This document shows, one piece after another, positions 18,276-27,228 of a stretch of DNA of 64,000 bases. Made by a program: the position numbers and the translations under genes. The stretch is taken from NCBI RefSeq assembly GCF_003572205.1, contig NZ_QXNY01000003.1:434001-498000 (forward strand), in the 5' to 3' direction. The notes under the pieces were generated by a model, which worked only from the letters and a program-made list of their open reading frames with translations, did not search any database and was not told the origin of the DNA. Numbering within the stretch: the first letter of the stretch is position 1; every line of letters starts with the position of its first letter. This DNA comes from Algihabitans albus. Lineage in GTDB: Bacteria > Pseudomonadota > Alphaproteobacteria > Kiloniellales > DSM-21159.

Positions 18276-18815
18276 CTATTCCAGGTAGAGTGCCAGCATC
18301 TCGGCGATACAGGCCGGCCGCGTTCCACTCTCGAGGTCGACCACGGCCTGCAGGGTCACCAGCAGACCGCCGCTGGCGGCATGGGGTCTCGCATCCGCCA
18401 GCGTAAAGCGGGCCCGAATGCGGCTATCTGAGAGAACCGGTGCCGGGAAGCGCACACGCCCCAGGCCGTAGTTGACCCGCAAGCGGACTTCCGCAACCGT
18501 AAAAGCCGTAGCGCTGAGGTGCGGTAGCAGCGACAGAGTGAGATAGCCATGGGCGACGGTGCTCCCGAAGGGACTCTCCGTGGCTGCCCGCGCTTTATCG
18601 AGATGAATCCACTGCCGATCCTCGGTCGCCTCTGCAAAGGCCCGGATCCGCGTCGATTCAATTGGCATCCAGTCGCTTCGGCCCAGCTCGCCGCCGATTA
18701 GGTCCGGCAGATCGCTCAGCCGTCCGATACAGCGCGGCTCGCCCCCCGGGGCGTTCGACCGTGCGTTGAGGGCGGCCTTCATCGGATCGTCGACTACTGG
18801 GGGCTCGTCGCTCAT
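18276..18815 (-). CDS. MaoC-like hotdog dehydratase / enoyl-CoA hydratase
   Basis: The start at 18815 gives 179 residues and overlaps the stop of the upstream ligase by four bases (ATGA), which fixes the start and indicates translational coupling. The single hotdog fold carries the MaoC hydratase signature: a catalytic-type Asp and His in the DRQWIHLD segment, followed by VAHGYLTLSLLP. Members hydrate trans-2-enoyl-CoA to 3-hydroxyacyl-CoA. Because the crotonase gene at 33771 is truncated, this is the only intact enoyl-CoA hydratase candidate in the cluster. The first 30 residues are low-complexity and may be a linker. Confidence 0.9.
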   Translation of the reverse strand: MSDEPPVVDDPMKAALNARSNAPGGEPRCIGRLSDLPDLIGGELGRSDWMPIESTRIRAFAEATEDRQWIHLDKARAATESPFGSTVAHGYLTLSLLPHLSATAFTVAEVRLRVNYGLGRVRFPAPVLSDSRIRARFTLADARPHAASGGLLVTLQAVVDLESGTRPACIAEMLALYLE

Positions 18816-20554
18816 TGGATCGCCCGAGCACCGCCCGCCCGTTCCTGCTCTTGCAGGATCTTCCACTGGAGCTTTCCGGTGGCAGAGCGTGGCAGCCTGT
18901 CGACGAACTCGACCACGCGTGGACACTTGTAGGCAGACATCAGGCCGCGGCACCACTGCTTGATCGCCTCCGCATCGATCGCGCCCTTGGCGTCATCGCG
19001 TAACACGACGACCGCTTTTACGCTTTCGCCGCGACGCCGGTCCGAGGCCGCGATCACGCAGACTTCGGAGATCGCGGGGTGGCGGTGCATCAGCGCCTCC
19101 ACCTCGGTCGGCCAGACCTTGTAGCCGGACACGTTGATCATCCGCTTAACGCGGTCGACCATGAAGAAGTAACCGTCCTTGTCGTAGTAGGCGATATCTC
19201 CGGTGCGTAAGAAGAGTTTGCCATCGATCTCTACGAAAGCGGCACGAGTGGCGGAGGGATTGTTCCAGTAGCCCTTCATCACCTGTGGTGCGTTGATGAC
19301 GATCTCGCCGGGTGCGTCGGGGCCGAGTTCGCGCCCGTCCTGAAGATCGAGAACCCGGCAATCGACCTCGAAGATCGGAATGCCGAGACACTGCCGTCGC
19401 GGGCGATCGATCGGGTTGATGTGGGTGGCGGCGATCGTCTCCGACATGCCATAGCCTTCGATGTAGTCGAGTCCGGTCAGGGTCTTTAGGCGGGCGGCGA
19501 TGGCATCGGGCATCGCAGCACCGCCGCCGCCGATCATCTCGAGGCTGCACAGATCGTAGGATTCCGCGTCCGGATCGTTGACCAGATCGATCGCCATCGT
19601 CGAGATGCTGCGCCAGCGGGTGACGCGATACCGCCGTATCAAGTCCGCTGCGGCAGCGCGATCCCAGCGAGTCATGATAACCATGCTGCCGCCAACGTAA
19701 ATCGGACCGTTCATCGAGTTCTGCATCCCAGTCACGTGAAACAGGGGCAAAGAGACCAGGCTGATCGAAGTCTCATCCATCGGGTTCCAGGCGATTCCGC
19801 CGACCAGGGTCGCCATCACCGTGCGATGGGTGTGCATGCAGCCTTTGGGATGACCGGTGGTACCGGAACTGTAAGGGATCACGGCGAGGTCGTCGGAGCT
19901 TGCTTGCGGCGGCCCGGCCGTCAGTCCCGAGTCGAGCGCGTCGGCCCAACGCACGACACCGACGATGCCGTAGTCGGCCGGCGCCGGCTGATCGAGCGGG
20001 TTCGGCAGCTTTAGATCGAAGTCCGGATCGGCAGCCTCGGCATAGGCAGCGGCGACAACGCAGGCCAGTCTCGGCCCGGACGCCTGTGCCTCGGACGCTC
20101 CTTGGCTCGACTGCTCAGCACTCACTGTCTTCCTTGGACTCAGAAGGGGCGTCACCTCGCCGAGCAACTCCTGTCCGACCAGACCGACGTCTGCGCCGGT
20201 ATCACCGATAATGTGTTCGAGTTCGGCAGTCCTGTTCATGGGGTTCACCGGGACGACCACGGCATCGGCACGCAAGATCGCGTAGTAGCCGACGATGAAC
20301 TGCGGACTGTTCTGCATGAACAGTAGCACCCGATCTCCCTTCGCGACGCCGGCGCGCTGCTGCAGGAAACCGGCCAGGCGCGCGACCCGGTCATGGAGGT
20401 CGGCATATGTCAGGCTGCGGCCGTGATAGATCGTCGCCGTGCGCGTGGGAAAGCGTGATGCGGTGATCGCCAGATTCGCTGTCAGAGTCTGATTCGGTAA
20501 CTCCAAACCGTGTGGAGCGTGCGCAGGCCAGACCTTGAAGTGGCGATCGAACAT
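18812..20554 (-). CDS. AMP-forming acyl-CoA synthetase (long/medium-chain type)
   Basis: This 580-residue ligase activates a carboxylic acid with ATP and CoA. The P-loop-like motif reads YSSGTTGHPKG (about 233-243), followed by the YIEGYGMSET A5-type motif and a LRTGDIAYYDKDGYFFMVDR A7/A8 region. The catalytic C-terminal Lys lies in RSATGKLQWK. An Ala/Ser/Gln-rich insertion around 140-170 is unusual and probably a surface loop. It lies between the SDR and MaoC genes in a minus-strand operon and should supply the acyl-CoA they act on. Chain length and substrate are not predictable, and a second ligase is encoded at 22232. Confidence 0.92.
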   Translation of the reverse strand: MFDRHFKVWPAHAPHGLELPNQTLTANLAITASRFPTRTATIYHGRSLTYADLHDRVARLAGFLQQRAGVAKGDRVLLFMQNSPQFIVGYYAILRADAVVVPVNPMNRTAELEHIIGDTGADVGLVGQELLGEVTPLLSPRKTVSAEQSSQGASEAQASGPRLACVVAAAYAEAADPDFDLKLPNPLDQPAPADYGIVGVVRWADALDSGLTAGPPQASSDDLAVIPYSSGTTGHPKGCMHTHRTVMATLVGGIAWNPMDETSISLVSLPLFHVTGMQNSMNGPIYVGGSMVIMTRWDRAAAADLIRRYRVTRWRSISTMAIDLVNDPDAESYDLCSLEMIGGGGAAMPDAIAARLKTLTGLDYIEGYGMSETIAATHINPIDRPRRQCLGIPIFEVDCRVLDLQDGRELGPDAPGEIVINAPQVMKGYWNNPSATRAAFVEIDGKLFLRTGDIAYYDKDGYFFMVDRVKRMINVSGYKVWPTEVEALMHRHPAISEVCVIAASDRRRGESVKAVVVLRDDAKGAIDAEAIKQWCRGLMSAYKCPRVVEFVDRLPRSATGKLQWKILQEQERAGGARAIQ

Positions 20555-20599
20555 GCAGTGAGGCTCCCTCTCCTCGAGCGCGCCGCTGCGCGTTGTGAT

Positions 20600-21391
20600 T
20601 CAGACTTTCATTCCTGGAAGATTGAGCGACGCGCTGTTCCCACCGTCGACCGGCAGAGCCTGCCCAGTGACATAACTGGCGTCGTCGCTCGCCAGGAACG
20701 CGATGACGGCCGCGACTTCCTCGGGCCGACCGTAGCGGCGGAGTTCGCAGCGTGAGCCGAGTCTATCTTCCTTGCCCCGTTCCCGCGCCAATTCGAAGGT
20801 GGACTGAGTCATTCCCGTCTCAATCAGGCCAGGGCAGACCGCATTAACCCGGATCCCGTGGGCACCGAAATCGCAGGCGGAGGTCTGAGTAAAGTTGATC
20901 AAAGCGGCTTTCGACGCGCTGTAGGCATTGCCGCCAGCACCGGCTCGCACCCCAGCAACCGAAGCGGTGTTGACGATGGCGCCGCGTCCAGCCGTCACCA
21001 TCGCACGACCGACATGCTTGGTGAAGTGAACGGCACCCAACAGGTTGACGGCAAACACTCGCTGCCATTCCGCTGGCTCGTCCTCGGTCGCCGTCTTGCG
21101 ACTGGATGCGATGCCGGCGTTGTTGCAGAGAACGTCGATACGTCCGAACCGCTGCAGCGCCGTCTCGACGGCTCGGGCGACCGACGATTCGTCGGCGACA
21201 TCGAGGGTGCAAACCAGATCGGAATCCGCACCCACCGAGACGTCGGAGCCAGCCGCCTTCAGCGCCTCGGCCGCCAGATCTACGCGAACAGTCGCTGCAC
21301 CCTCAGCGGACAGCCGGGTAACGACAGCACGGCCTATACCGCTCGCTGCACCGGTGACCAGAACGACTTTATCCGAGAACTTCACCGGCAT
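20600..21391 (-). CDS. Short-chain dehydrogenase/reductase
   Basis: The start at 21391 (MPVKFSDKV) places the Rossmann motif TGAASGIG at its usual distance; the longer frame to 21439 adds 16 residues of no family character. The 263-residue protein has the NNAGIAS motif, the catalytic Ser region (NTASVAG), the YSASK active site (Tyr/Lys) and a typical C-terminus (ITG/VTGQALPVDGG). An acidic residue after the second strand (RVDLAAE) favours NAD. It is followed by the acyl-CoA ligase after 45 bases and preceded by a copy of the cluster palindrome at 21456-21470. A role as 3-hydroxyacyl-CoA or hydroxy-acid dehydrogenase is likely but inferred. Confidence 0.9.
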   Translation of the reverse strand: MPVKFSDKVVLVTGAASGIGRAVVTRLSAEGAATVRVDLAAEALKAAGSDVSVGADSDLVCTLDVADESSVARAVETALQRFGRIDVLCNNAGIASSRKTATEDEPAEWQRVFAVNLLGAVHFTKHVGRAMVTAGRGAIVNTASVAGVRAGAGGNAYSASKAALINFTQTSACDFGAHGIRVNAVCPGLIETGMTQSTFELARERGKEDRLGSRCELRRYGRPEEVAAVIAFLASDDASYVTGQALPVDGGNSASLNLPGMKV

Positions 21392-21455
21392 GTCCTCCCG
21401 ATAGCGTTCGAACGTCGCATAGGGGGCGAAAGTGGTCAAGAATTACGGAAATATA

Positions 21456-21470
21456 TTTCGCTATGCAGTT
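21456..21470. promoter_or_regulatory. Putative IclR operator, upstream of the SDR operon
   Basis: TTTCGCTATGCAGTT is an imperfect copy of the cluster palindrome TTCYGC-NNN-GCRGAA, sharing the TAT centre with the copy at 42238. It is 65 bases upstream of the SDR start at 21391 and touches the stop codon of the phosphatase gene. The surrounding 20 bases are AT-rich and suit a promoter. Confidence 0.45.
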
Positions 21471-22186
21471 TATCGATAGGTGATCAAGGTCTCGCCGCCG
21501 GCTAAGCGCAGGTGCGCCACCGTATTGAAGCCAACAAGCGCGAAGCCGTTGCGACCATAGTGAAGCTCGGTGATCCCGGCATTCAGCGTACGGTGACCGA
21601 GTGCCATGGCAGCCTGTCCGTCGAGGCCCAAGGCGAGCGCCGTCGCCGTGCCGATAACCCCGCCCGACGTAAAAATCACTGCGGTGTCGTGGGGCGCAGA
21701 GGCGACCATCAGATCCTCCAGTCCATTGCGCACCCGTGCCTGGAAGTCCTGCCAGTTCTCGAAGGCCGCCGGCTCCTCTTGCCGCGGCGCCGGCAGAGTG
21801 CCGTCGGCCCAGAGGCCGGTCACCGCGGTCAGGGCATAGTGAAACAACCGGGGATCGGCCTGCAGTGCCGCCATCGGCTGATTCAATCGCGGATCTCGCG
21901 CGGCCGCCAGCGGCAGGTAAGCGTCGAACAGGGCATCGGCCGGATACTCGTCAAAGCGAGGATCTGCCGCAGCTCTCAAGTCTGAATTCCAGCCGGACAA
22001 AGCCTGGCGCGCGGTTTCGGCCTGACGAACCAGTGCGCCGCTGAGCGCAGTCGCGAGGGACCGCCCCTCGCGCGCCAAATGCGCCCCGGTGAGCCTGGCT
22101 TGCCGCTCGCCAAGCTCGCTGAGGCGATCGTAGTTGCTGGTACCGAAACGCGCCTGACCGTGGCGCACCAAGAGAACGACGGTCAT
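21470..22186 (-). CDS. Histidine phosphatase (phosphoglycerate-mutase-like) family protein
   Basis: The start at 22186 (MTVVLLVRHGQARFG) puts the catalytic RHG at the N-terminus as the family requires; nine residues of an upstream extension are discarded. The 238-residue protein has the phospho-accepting His in LVRHGQ, a conserved Arg in SGALVRQAETA, a Glu-rich middle and the second His in FTSGGVIGTATALAL...GHRTLNAG. It would remove phosphate from a small molecule or a protein. It is cotranscribed behind the acyl-CoA ligase at 22232 (gap 45 bases). In this setting it could recycle a phosphorylated or CoA-derived intermediate, but nothing in the sequence names the substrate. Confidence 0.88.
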   Translation of the reverse strand: MTVVLLVRHGQARFGTSNYDRLSELGERQARLTGAHLAREGRSLATALSGALVRQAETARQALSGWNSDLRAAADPRFDEYPADALFDAYLPLAAARDPRLNQPMAALQADPRLFHYALTAVTGLWADGTLPAPRQEEPAAFENWQDFQARVRNGLEDLMVASAPHDTAVIFTSGGVIGTATALALGLDGQAAMALGHRTLNAGITELHYGRNGFALVGFNTVAHLRLAGGETLITYR

Positions 22187-22231
22187 CTCCGGCTGCCTCC
22201 GTCCCAACGCCAAGGCGAATCGCAGATCATG

Positions 22232-23857
22232 TTAGGTCGTCGCCTCCAGCCAATAAGGCGCGCGCAGTTCGCGTTTCAACACCTTACCGATCGCGTTGCG
22301 TGGCAAGCTCTCGCGGATCTCGACGGCCGCCAGCCGCTGAGTCTTACCCAGGTGCGCGTTGGCCCAGTCACGCAGCGCCTCGGCAGAGACCGTTGCTCCG
22401 GCTCCAAGCGCCACCAGACCCAACGGCGTTTCCCCCCAGCGGTGACTAGGCACCGCGATGACCGCAGCCTCTGCGACATCAGGATGCGCCAGCAACACCT
22501 GCTCCAGGTCGGCGGCATAGATATTAAAGCCGCCGGAGAGAATCATGTCCTTGCGGCGGTCGAGCAGGGTGAGAAAGCCATCGGCATCCAGACGACCCAT
22601 GTCGCCGGTGCGCAGAAAATCCTCACCCTCCGGACTGCGCCAGAGAATCACGGCCGTGCTCTCGGGCGACTTATGGTAGCCCACCATCATGGTCGGCGAG
22701 CGCCCCACCACCTCGCCAATCTCGCCCGGCGGCAGCGGACGTTCTTCGGAGTCGAGAATGCGAACCTCGGCCCCGGCAACCGGCTGGCCGACGGTATCAA
22801 GCTTGTCCGGGTGTGCCGCGCAGTCGAGCATGGTGCTGATTCCGCCTTCGGTCATACCGTAGATCTCGATTAGCTTGCCCGGCCAGCGCGTCAGCGCTGC
22901 CCGGATCGTCGCCGCCGGCAACGGGGCACTGGTCGAGAGCTTGACGCGAAAGGCGGAGAGGTCGAAACGACCGAAATCGGGGTCATCCAGGATACGTCGG
23001 TACTGTACCGGCACCAGCATGGCGTGGCTGACCCGGTGCCGCTCGGCCAAGCGCAGAAAGCCCTGAGTCTCGAACTTGCGCATCACCACGAGCGTGCCGC
23101 CATAGGCCAGGACCGGCAGGACCGCCACCAGCGTCGTGTTCGAGTAAAGCGGCGTCGACATGAGACAGATCGCGTCACCGTTCAGGCCGTGGTTGGCCAT
23201 GCGCATAACCTGTCGGCTACGAAAGCGGTGATCGTGCAGAATACCCTTTGGCGTACCTGTGGTGCCGGAGCTGTAAATCATATCGAACAGATCGTCGGGA
23301 CCGACCGGTTCAGGTAGATCGTTTTCCTGACTGTCCGGTATCGCCTCGCCGAGCCACGTCTCCAAATCGTCAAGGTCCACCACCGACGGTCCAAGCCGTC
23401 TTGCAACTTCGCTCTGGTTGATCGAGGCGAATAGCAGAGCCGGATCGCAGTTCAGCGCCATGCGGCCCAGCGCCGCTTCGTGAGCGCCGGTCGGCAGCGG
23501 AACCATGCAAGCCCCAGCGCCGAGAGCGCCGAGATAGACCGCAACGTGTGCAGCCGAGTTCTCGGCAAGGCTGGCCACCATCGTGCCGCGCCGTAATCCA
23601 TGAGATCGCAAGCGCGCGGTCACCCGGCCGACCAGGCTTCCGAGATCGCGCCAAGTCAGACGCTGATCCCCATCGATCAGAGCCAAATGATCGGGTCTCG
23701 CGGCCGCCAGGCAGCGAACCGCCTCGGTCAGATTAAGAAACGTCTCCCCCGGAACGGTGACCGCTCGCGGTCGATCAGTTGCGGGATAGGTCTGAGCACC
23801 TGAGGCGTCCAGCCTGGCGGTCTTCGAGTCACTGCTCGTTTCGGGACGGCTTTCCAT
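22232..23857 (-). CDS. AMP-forming acyl-CoA synthetase, second copy
   Basis: The start at 23857 (MESRPETSSDSK) gives 541 residues, normal for the family; the frame is open further upstream but crosses the operator region. Motifs: MIYSSGTTGTPKG (A3), EIYGMTEGG (A5), FLRTGDMGRLDADGFL (A7) and the catalytic Lys in PRNAIGKVLKREL. It is not closely similar to the ligase at 18812 outside the shared motifs, so the two probably accept different acids. It is the first gene of the minus-strand unit that faces the DctP-type TRAP genes across a shared promoter, which fits import of an acid followed by its activation. Confidence 0.92.
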   Translation of the reverse strand: MESRPETSSDSKTARLDASGAQTYPATDRPRAVTVPGETFLNLTEAVRCLAAARPDHLALIDGDQRLTWRDLGSLVGRVTARLRSHGLRRGTMVASLAENSAAHVAVYLGALGAGACMVPLPTGAHEAALGRMALNCDPALLFASINQSEVARRLGPSVVDLDDLETWLGEAIPDSQENDLPEPVGPDDLFDMIYSSGTTGTPKGILHDHRFRSRQVMRMANHGLNGDAICLMSTPLYSNTTLVAVLPVLAYGGTLVVMRKFETQGFLRLAERHRVSHAMLVPVQYRRILDDPDFGRFDLSAFRVKLSTSAPLPAATIRAALTRWPGKLIEIYGMTEGGISTMLDCAAHPDKLDTVGQPVAGAEVRILDSEERPLPPGEIGEVVGRSPTMMVGYHKSPESTAVILWRSPEGEDFLRTGDMGRLDADGFLTLLDRRKDMILSGGFNIYAADLEQVLLAHPDVAEAAVIAVPSHRWGETPLGLVALGAGATVSAEALRDWANAHLGKTQRLAAVEIRESLPRNAIGKVLKRELRAPYWLEATT

Positions 23858-24015
23858 CTTTGAAACTCCGGATGCGACTCTGAAACCGAGTTTCGCTCGG
23901 GCTGGAGGTAGCAGATGAGGGAGGCCGGTCACGCGCGGGAAGGCGCAAAACCGCGTTGTCGACTTGACAAGATTGGCATGAAAAATGCTGAAACCGCAAA
24001 TAGCGCGGAACAACA

Positions 24016-24030
24016 TTTTGCTTTGCAGAA
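24016..24030. promoter_or_regulatory. Putative IclR operator, ligase side
   Basis: TTTTGCTTTGCAGAA differs from the consensus TTCYGC-NNN-GCRGAA at one position in the left arm. It runs on into TTCCGC, so the GCAGAA arm is also part of an overlapping GCAGAATTCCGC inverted repeat. It sits in the shared promoter between the minus-strand ligase and plus-strand TRAP genes. Confidence 0.55.
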
Positions 24031-24142
24031 TTCCGCTGCCGTCGCGTGGTCGTTCTACCCGTCCATTGCACCTTTCTCGCGATCTTGTTCCGCAGTCGTT
24101 GACACCGGGCGAACCACTCTCCTAGGCTTAATCAAAAATATA

Positions 24143-24157
24143 TTCTGCATTGCAGAA
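24143..24157. promoter_or_regulatory. Putative IclR operator, TRAP side (perfect palindrome)
   Basis: TTCTGCATTGCAGAA is a perfect 15-base palindrome around one central base, and the flanking A and T extend it to 17. It lies 75 bases before the dctP ATG and is the best copy of the motif in the window. Confidence 0.65.
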
Positions 24158-24232
24158 TTCTTGAGCGCTGCCATGTCGGCACGCCGATACAACGCCTCCC
24201 CGGTCAAGAGGGGCGGCCAGGGAGGATCTCCG

Positions 24233-25276
24233 ATGACTCTGATGACCACGTTCAAGGTGGCGGCCCTGGCGGCTGCGGCGGTCGCGACCGCCTTCGTCGC
24301 CGCACCTGCACCCGCCGACGCACAAGACACGGTTCGCTGGAGGGTACAAAGCCACTGGCCGAGCGCATCGAGCTCCTTTTCCGACAGCCTGGAACGGCTC
24401 AAAGCCACTTTGGAGGCCCGCACGGACGGTCGCTTCGTCCTACAGCTCCACGAAGCCGGCGCCCTGTTCCCGGCCAGAGAAATCTTCAGCGCCGTGAGCC
24501 GCGGCATCATCGAGATGGGCACTATCTCGCCGGCCTATATCCGTGACCGCGTCTCCGTCGCCGGAATCGCCTCTGGCCTTCCCTTCGCTTTCCGCAACAC
24601 TTGGGAAGCCGCCTACTTTCACAAGAACCTCGGCTTCGAAGAGATGATTCGCACCGAGGCCGCTGAGCACGGCGTTTTCTACGCCACCGACAAAGTCTAT
24701 CCGACAGAAATGGTGGTAAAGGCGCCGATCGAGTCTCTGGCCGACTTCGAGAGCCTGAAAATCCGCTCATCCGGAGCGTTGCAGGAGTTCCTGACGGAGG
24801 CCGGAGCGGCCGCGACCTATCTGCCCGGCCCGGAGCTTTATCCGGCATTGGCCACCGGTGTGGTTGACGGCGCTCATTGGGGCGCGGCCCAAGGAGCCAA
24901 GTCGATGGGGCTCTACGAGGTCGCGAAATACCATGTGCAGCCGGCCCTCAACATCGCCGGAACCGATGCCTTCGTGATCTCCCAGGACGCGATAGACGCA
25001 CTGCCTGAGGACCTTCGAGACATTCTCCTGAACGCGCTCGAGGAGCAGTTCTGGTTCCGCACCAACGAGTACACCTACAAGGAACAGATTGCGTTGGCGG
25101 CGGCGATCGCCGAACAAGACGTCCAAGTCGCCCGCCTGCCCGACGAGGTCACCCAGCATCTCGCAGCGACCGCAACGGCGGCCTGGGACAAGGAAGCCGA
25201 AAAGAGCGAAATGGCAGCCGAGGCGCTTGAGAAGCTCAAGTCCTTCCTGGCAGACCTCGGCTACATCCAACGGTAA
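24233..25276 (+). CDS. DctP-type TRAP transporter solute-binding protein
   Basis: The ATG at 24233 has a GGAGGA Shine-Dalgarno seven bases upstream. The 347-residue product has a signal peptide ending near PADA/Q. The DctP landmarks are an RWRVQSHWP first strand, the GALFPARE segment, and the FESLKIRSSGALQEFLTEAGAA helix, whose Arg normally salt-bridges the ligand carboxylate. The sequence GVVDGAHWGAAQGAKSMGLYEVAKYH is typical of the family's mannitol/chloroaromatic-like TRAP group. It delivers a carboxylate to the DctQM membrane proteins that follow. A GC-rich gap of 88 bases separates it from dctQ. Confidence 0.92.
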   Translation: MTLMTTFKVAALAAAAVATAFVAAPAPADAQDTVRWRVQSHWPSASSSFSDSLERLKATLEARTDGRFVLQLHEAGALFPAREIFSAVSRGIIEMGTISPAYIRDRVSVAGIASGLPFAFRNTWEAAYFHKNLGFEEMIRTEAAEHGVFYATDKVYPTEMVVKAPIESLADFESLKIRSSGALQEFLTEAGAAATYLPGPELYPALATGVVDGAHWGAAQGAKSMGLYEVAKYHVQPALNIAGTDAFVISQDAIDALPEDLRDILLNALEEQFWFRTNEYTYKEQIALAAAIAEQDVQVARLPDEVTQHLAATATAAWDKEAEKSEMAAEALEKLKSFLADLGYIQR

Positions 25277-25364
25277 GGCTTAGCCCCGGTCCGCCACCGG
25301 CGAGCCGGGGCAGCTCTTGCCGAAGATGCGCTACCGCCGTCCCCTTCCCTTCAGGAGCAACGTC

Positions 25365-25910
25365 ATGCGCGTCTTGTCGCGCTACGTCGACGCGGTGACC
25401 GCCCTCAACGATCGCGTCGGACGCTTGAGCGCTTACCTCGTCATTCCGATCTTCTTCCTACTTCTGCTGGAGGTTGGTTTACGCTACCTCGCAGGGTCCC
25501 CGACGGTCTGGACCAACGAGCTCGCCCAGATGCTTTTCGGCACTTACGTGTTGCTGGCGGGCGGCTTCCTGCTGGCTCACGGGGGGCATGCCAACGTCGA
25601 CATCCTGCATGGCCGGCTACCTCCGCGTCTGCGCGCCGCGGTCGACGTCCTGACCTCGACCCTGCTGTTCGCTTTCGTCGGGGCGCTGCTGTACTTCAGC
25701 AGTTCTATGGCCTGGGAGTCGGTGGGGCGACTCGAACACTCGATGTCGGCCTGGAATCCGCCGGTTTGGCCGCTACGGCTCCTGATCCCGATAGCCGCGA
25801 CCTTGCTGTTGCTGCAGGGACTGGCCAAGCTCATCATCGATCTGCAAGCCCTGTTCAGCACGGCACCACCGCATGAGCCACAGGCCACGCCAGCGGAGGA
25901 CGCCTCGTGA
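25365..25910 (+). CDS. TRAP transporter small membrane subunit (DctQ-like)
   Basis: The ATG at 25365 follows an AGGAGC ribosome binding site; earlier in-frame ATGs lack one. The 181-residue protein has four predicted membrane helices (about 24-42, 60-80, 98-118 and 138-158) and the DctQ pattern WTNELAQMLFGTYVLLAGGFLL followed by HANVDIL. It pairs with the large subunit to form the membrane part of the transporter. Its stop overlaps the GTG start of dctM by four bases, so they are coupled. Confidence 0.92.
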   Translation: MRVLSRYVDAVTALNDRVGRLSAYLVIPIFFLLLLEVGLRYLAGSPTVWTNELAQMLFGTYVLLAGGFLLAHGGHANVDILHGRLPPRLRAAVDVLTSTLLFAFVGALLYFSSSMAWESVGRLEHSMSAWNPPVWPLRLLIPIAATLLLLQGLAKLIIDLQALFSTAPPHEPQATPAEDAS

Positions 25911-27217
25911 GCCTGGAACTCCTGACCGTTGCGTTTTTCGGGGCGTTGATCTTCTTCTTGCTGCTCGGGCTGCCGCTGGTGTTCGTGCTGGGCGGAGTCT
26001 CGGTGGTGTTTCTCTATCTCACCTGGGGGCCAGGCGCCTTCTATATGGTGGCCTCGCAAATGTGGGGCACCATGGGCAGCTTCACACTCCTGGCGATCCC
26101 GCTGTTCGTCTTCATGGCGATGGTGCTGGAACGCGCCGGCGTGGCCCAGAGCCTCTACAGCATGATGCATCTCTGGTGGGGCGGCCTGCGCGGCGGTCTC
26201 GCGATCGGCACCGTCGGCATCTGCGCCATCTTCGGCGCAATGTGCGGCATCAGCGGCGCAGCCGTGGTGACCATGGGCACCATCGCCCTGCCCCGCATGC
26301 TCGAGCGCAACTACGACAAGGAACTGGCGCTCGGCTGCATCAATGCCGGCGGCGGCTTCGGCATTCTGATCCCGCCGTCGATCATCATGATCCTCTACTC
26401 CCTGATCACCGGAACCTCGGTCGGCAAGCTGTTTGCCGCCGGCGTGCTGCCTGGCCTGTTGTTGCTGGTTCTGATCTCCGGTTACATCGCGCTGCGCTGC
26501 CGGCTACAGCCGCACCTCGGCCCGGCGCTACCGCCCGACGAGCGCGGCAGCTGGAGCGAAAAGCTGGTCGCCCTGCGCGCCGTCACGCTGCCGATCCTGA
26601 TCGTCGTCATGGTGCTCGGCTCGATCATGGGCGGCATCGCCACACCGACGGAGGCTGCCGCGCTGGGCGTTGCCGGCGCGCTCATCTCGGCCGCCGTGCA
26701 TCGTCGGTTGAACTGGGACCTGATCCGCGACGCCAGCCTGCGCACCTTCCGTCTGACTGGCATGATCGTTTGGATCCTCTTTGCCGCCCACGCCTTCAGC
26801 TCCGCCTACCAGGGCATGGGGGCGCAAGACCTGGTACAGGATCTGGTCTCCGATATCCCTGGCGGTCCCTGGGCGACAATCATCTTGTTTCAGGTCGTGA
26901 TCTTCCTGATGGCCATGGTGCTCGACCCACTGGGTATCATGCTGATCACATTACCGGTCTTCCTGCCCGTAGTCGTCGCCTTGGGCTTCGATCCAGTTTG
27001 GTTCGGTATTCTCTTCATCATCAACATGGAGATCGGCTACATGACGCCCCCCTTCGGTTTCAATCTCTTCTACCTGAAGGGAATCGTGCCGCCCTCGATC
27101 AAGATGGGGGACATCTACCGCTCGGTGGTGCCCTACGTGGCAGTGATGATTCTGGCGATGGCGATCGTGATGGTCTTTCCCGAAATCGCCATCTGGCTGC
27201 CCGGCGTGCTCTTCTGA
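25907..27217 (+). CDS. TRAP transporter large permease subunit (DctM-like)
   Basis: The gene starts with GTG at 25907, overlapping the dctQ TGA. The 436-residue protein has the 12-helix DctM pattern: the GLPLVFVLGGVS first helix, FALFGAMCGISGAAVVTMG-type loop, NAGGGFGILIPPSIIM, a GGIATPTEAAALG segment and the C-terminal MEIGYMTPPFGFNLFYLKG. These repeated glycine-rich hairpins form the substrate and sodium sites in known TRAP structures. The length is normal. It closes the dctPQM unit and is followed after 11 bases by a thioesterase. Confidence 0.94.
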   Translation: MSLELLTVAFFGALIFFLLLGLPLVFVLGGVSVVFLYLTWGPGAFYMVASQMWGTMGSFTLLAIPLFVFMAMVLERAGVAQSLYSMMHLWWGGLRGGLAIGTVGICAIFGAMCGISGAAVVTMGTIALPRMLERNYDKELALGCINAGGGFGILIPPSIIMILYSLITGTSVGKLFAAGVLPGLLLLVLISGYIALRCRLQPHLGPALPPDERGSWSEKLVALRAVTLPILIVVMVLGSIMGGIATPTEAAALGVAGALISAAVHRRLNWDLIRDASLRTFRLTGMIVWILFAAHAFSSAYQGMGAQDLVQDLVSDIPGGPWATIILFQVVIFLMAMVLDPLGIMLITLPVFLPVVVALGFDPVWFGILFIINMEIGYMTPPFGFNLFYLKGIVPPSIKMGDIYRSVVPYVAVMILAMAIVMVFPEIAIWLPGVLF

Positions 27218-27228
27218 GCGAGCTTGTC

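Larger units (their letters stand above)
23858..24232. other. Divergent promoter region between ligase and dctP
   Basis: No gene is supported in these 375 bases. It carries two copies of the cluster palindrome (24016-24030 and 24143-24157), and a further palindrome-like CCGCAAATAGCGCGG at about 23993-24007. The better box is 75 bases upstream of the dctP start, and the other lies about 160 bases from the ligase start. A GGAGGA ribosome binding site at 24221-24226 selects the dctP ATG at 24233. Confidence 0.6.

Noticed and set aside
25873..27228. The long frame that runs into the thioesterase from 25873
   Set aside because: The part before 27229 is an Arg-rich shadow of dctM. The thioesterase starts at 27229.
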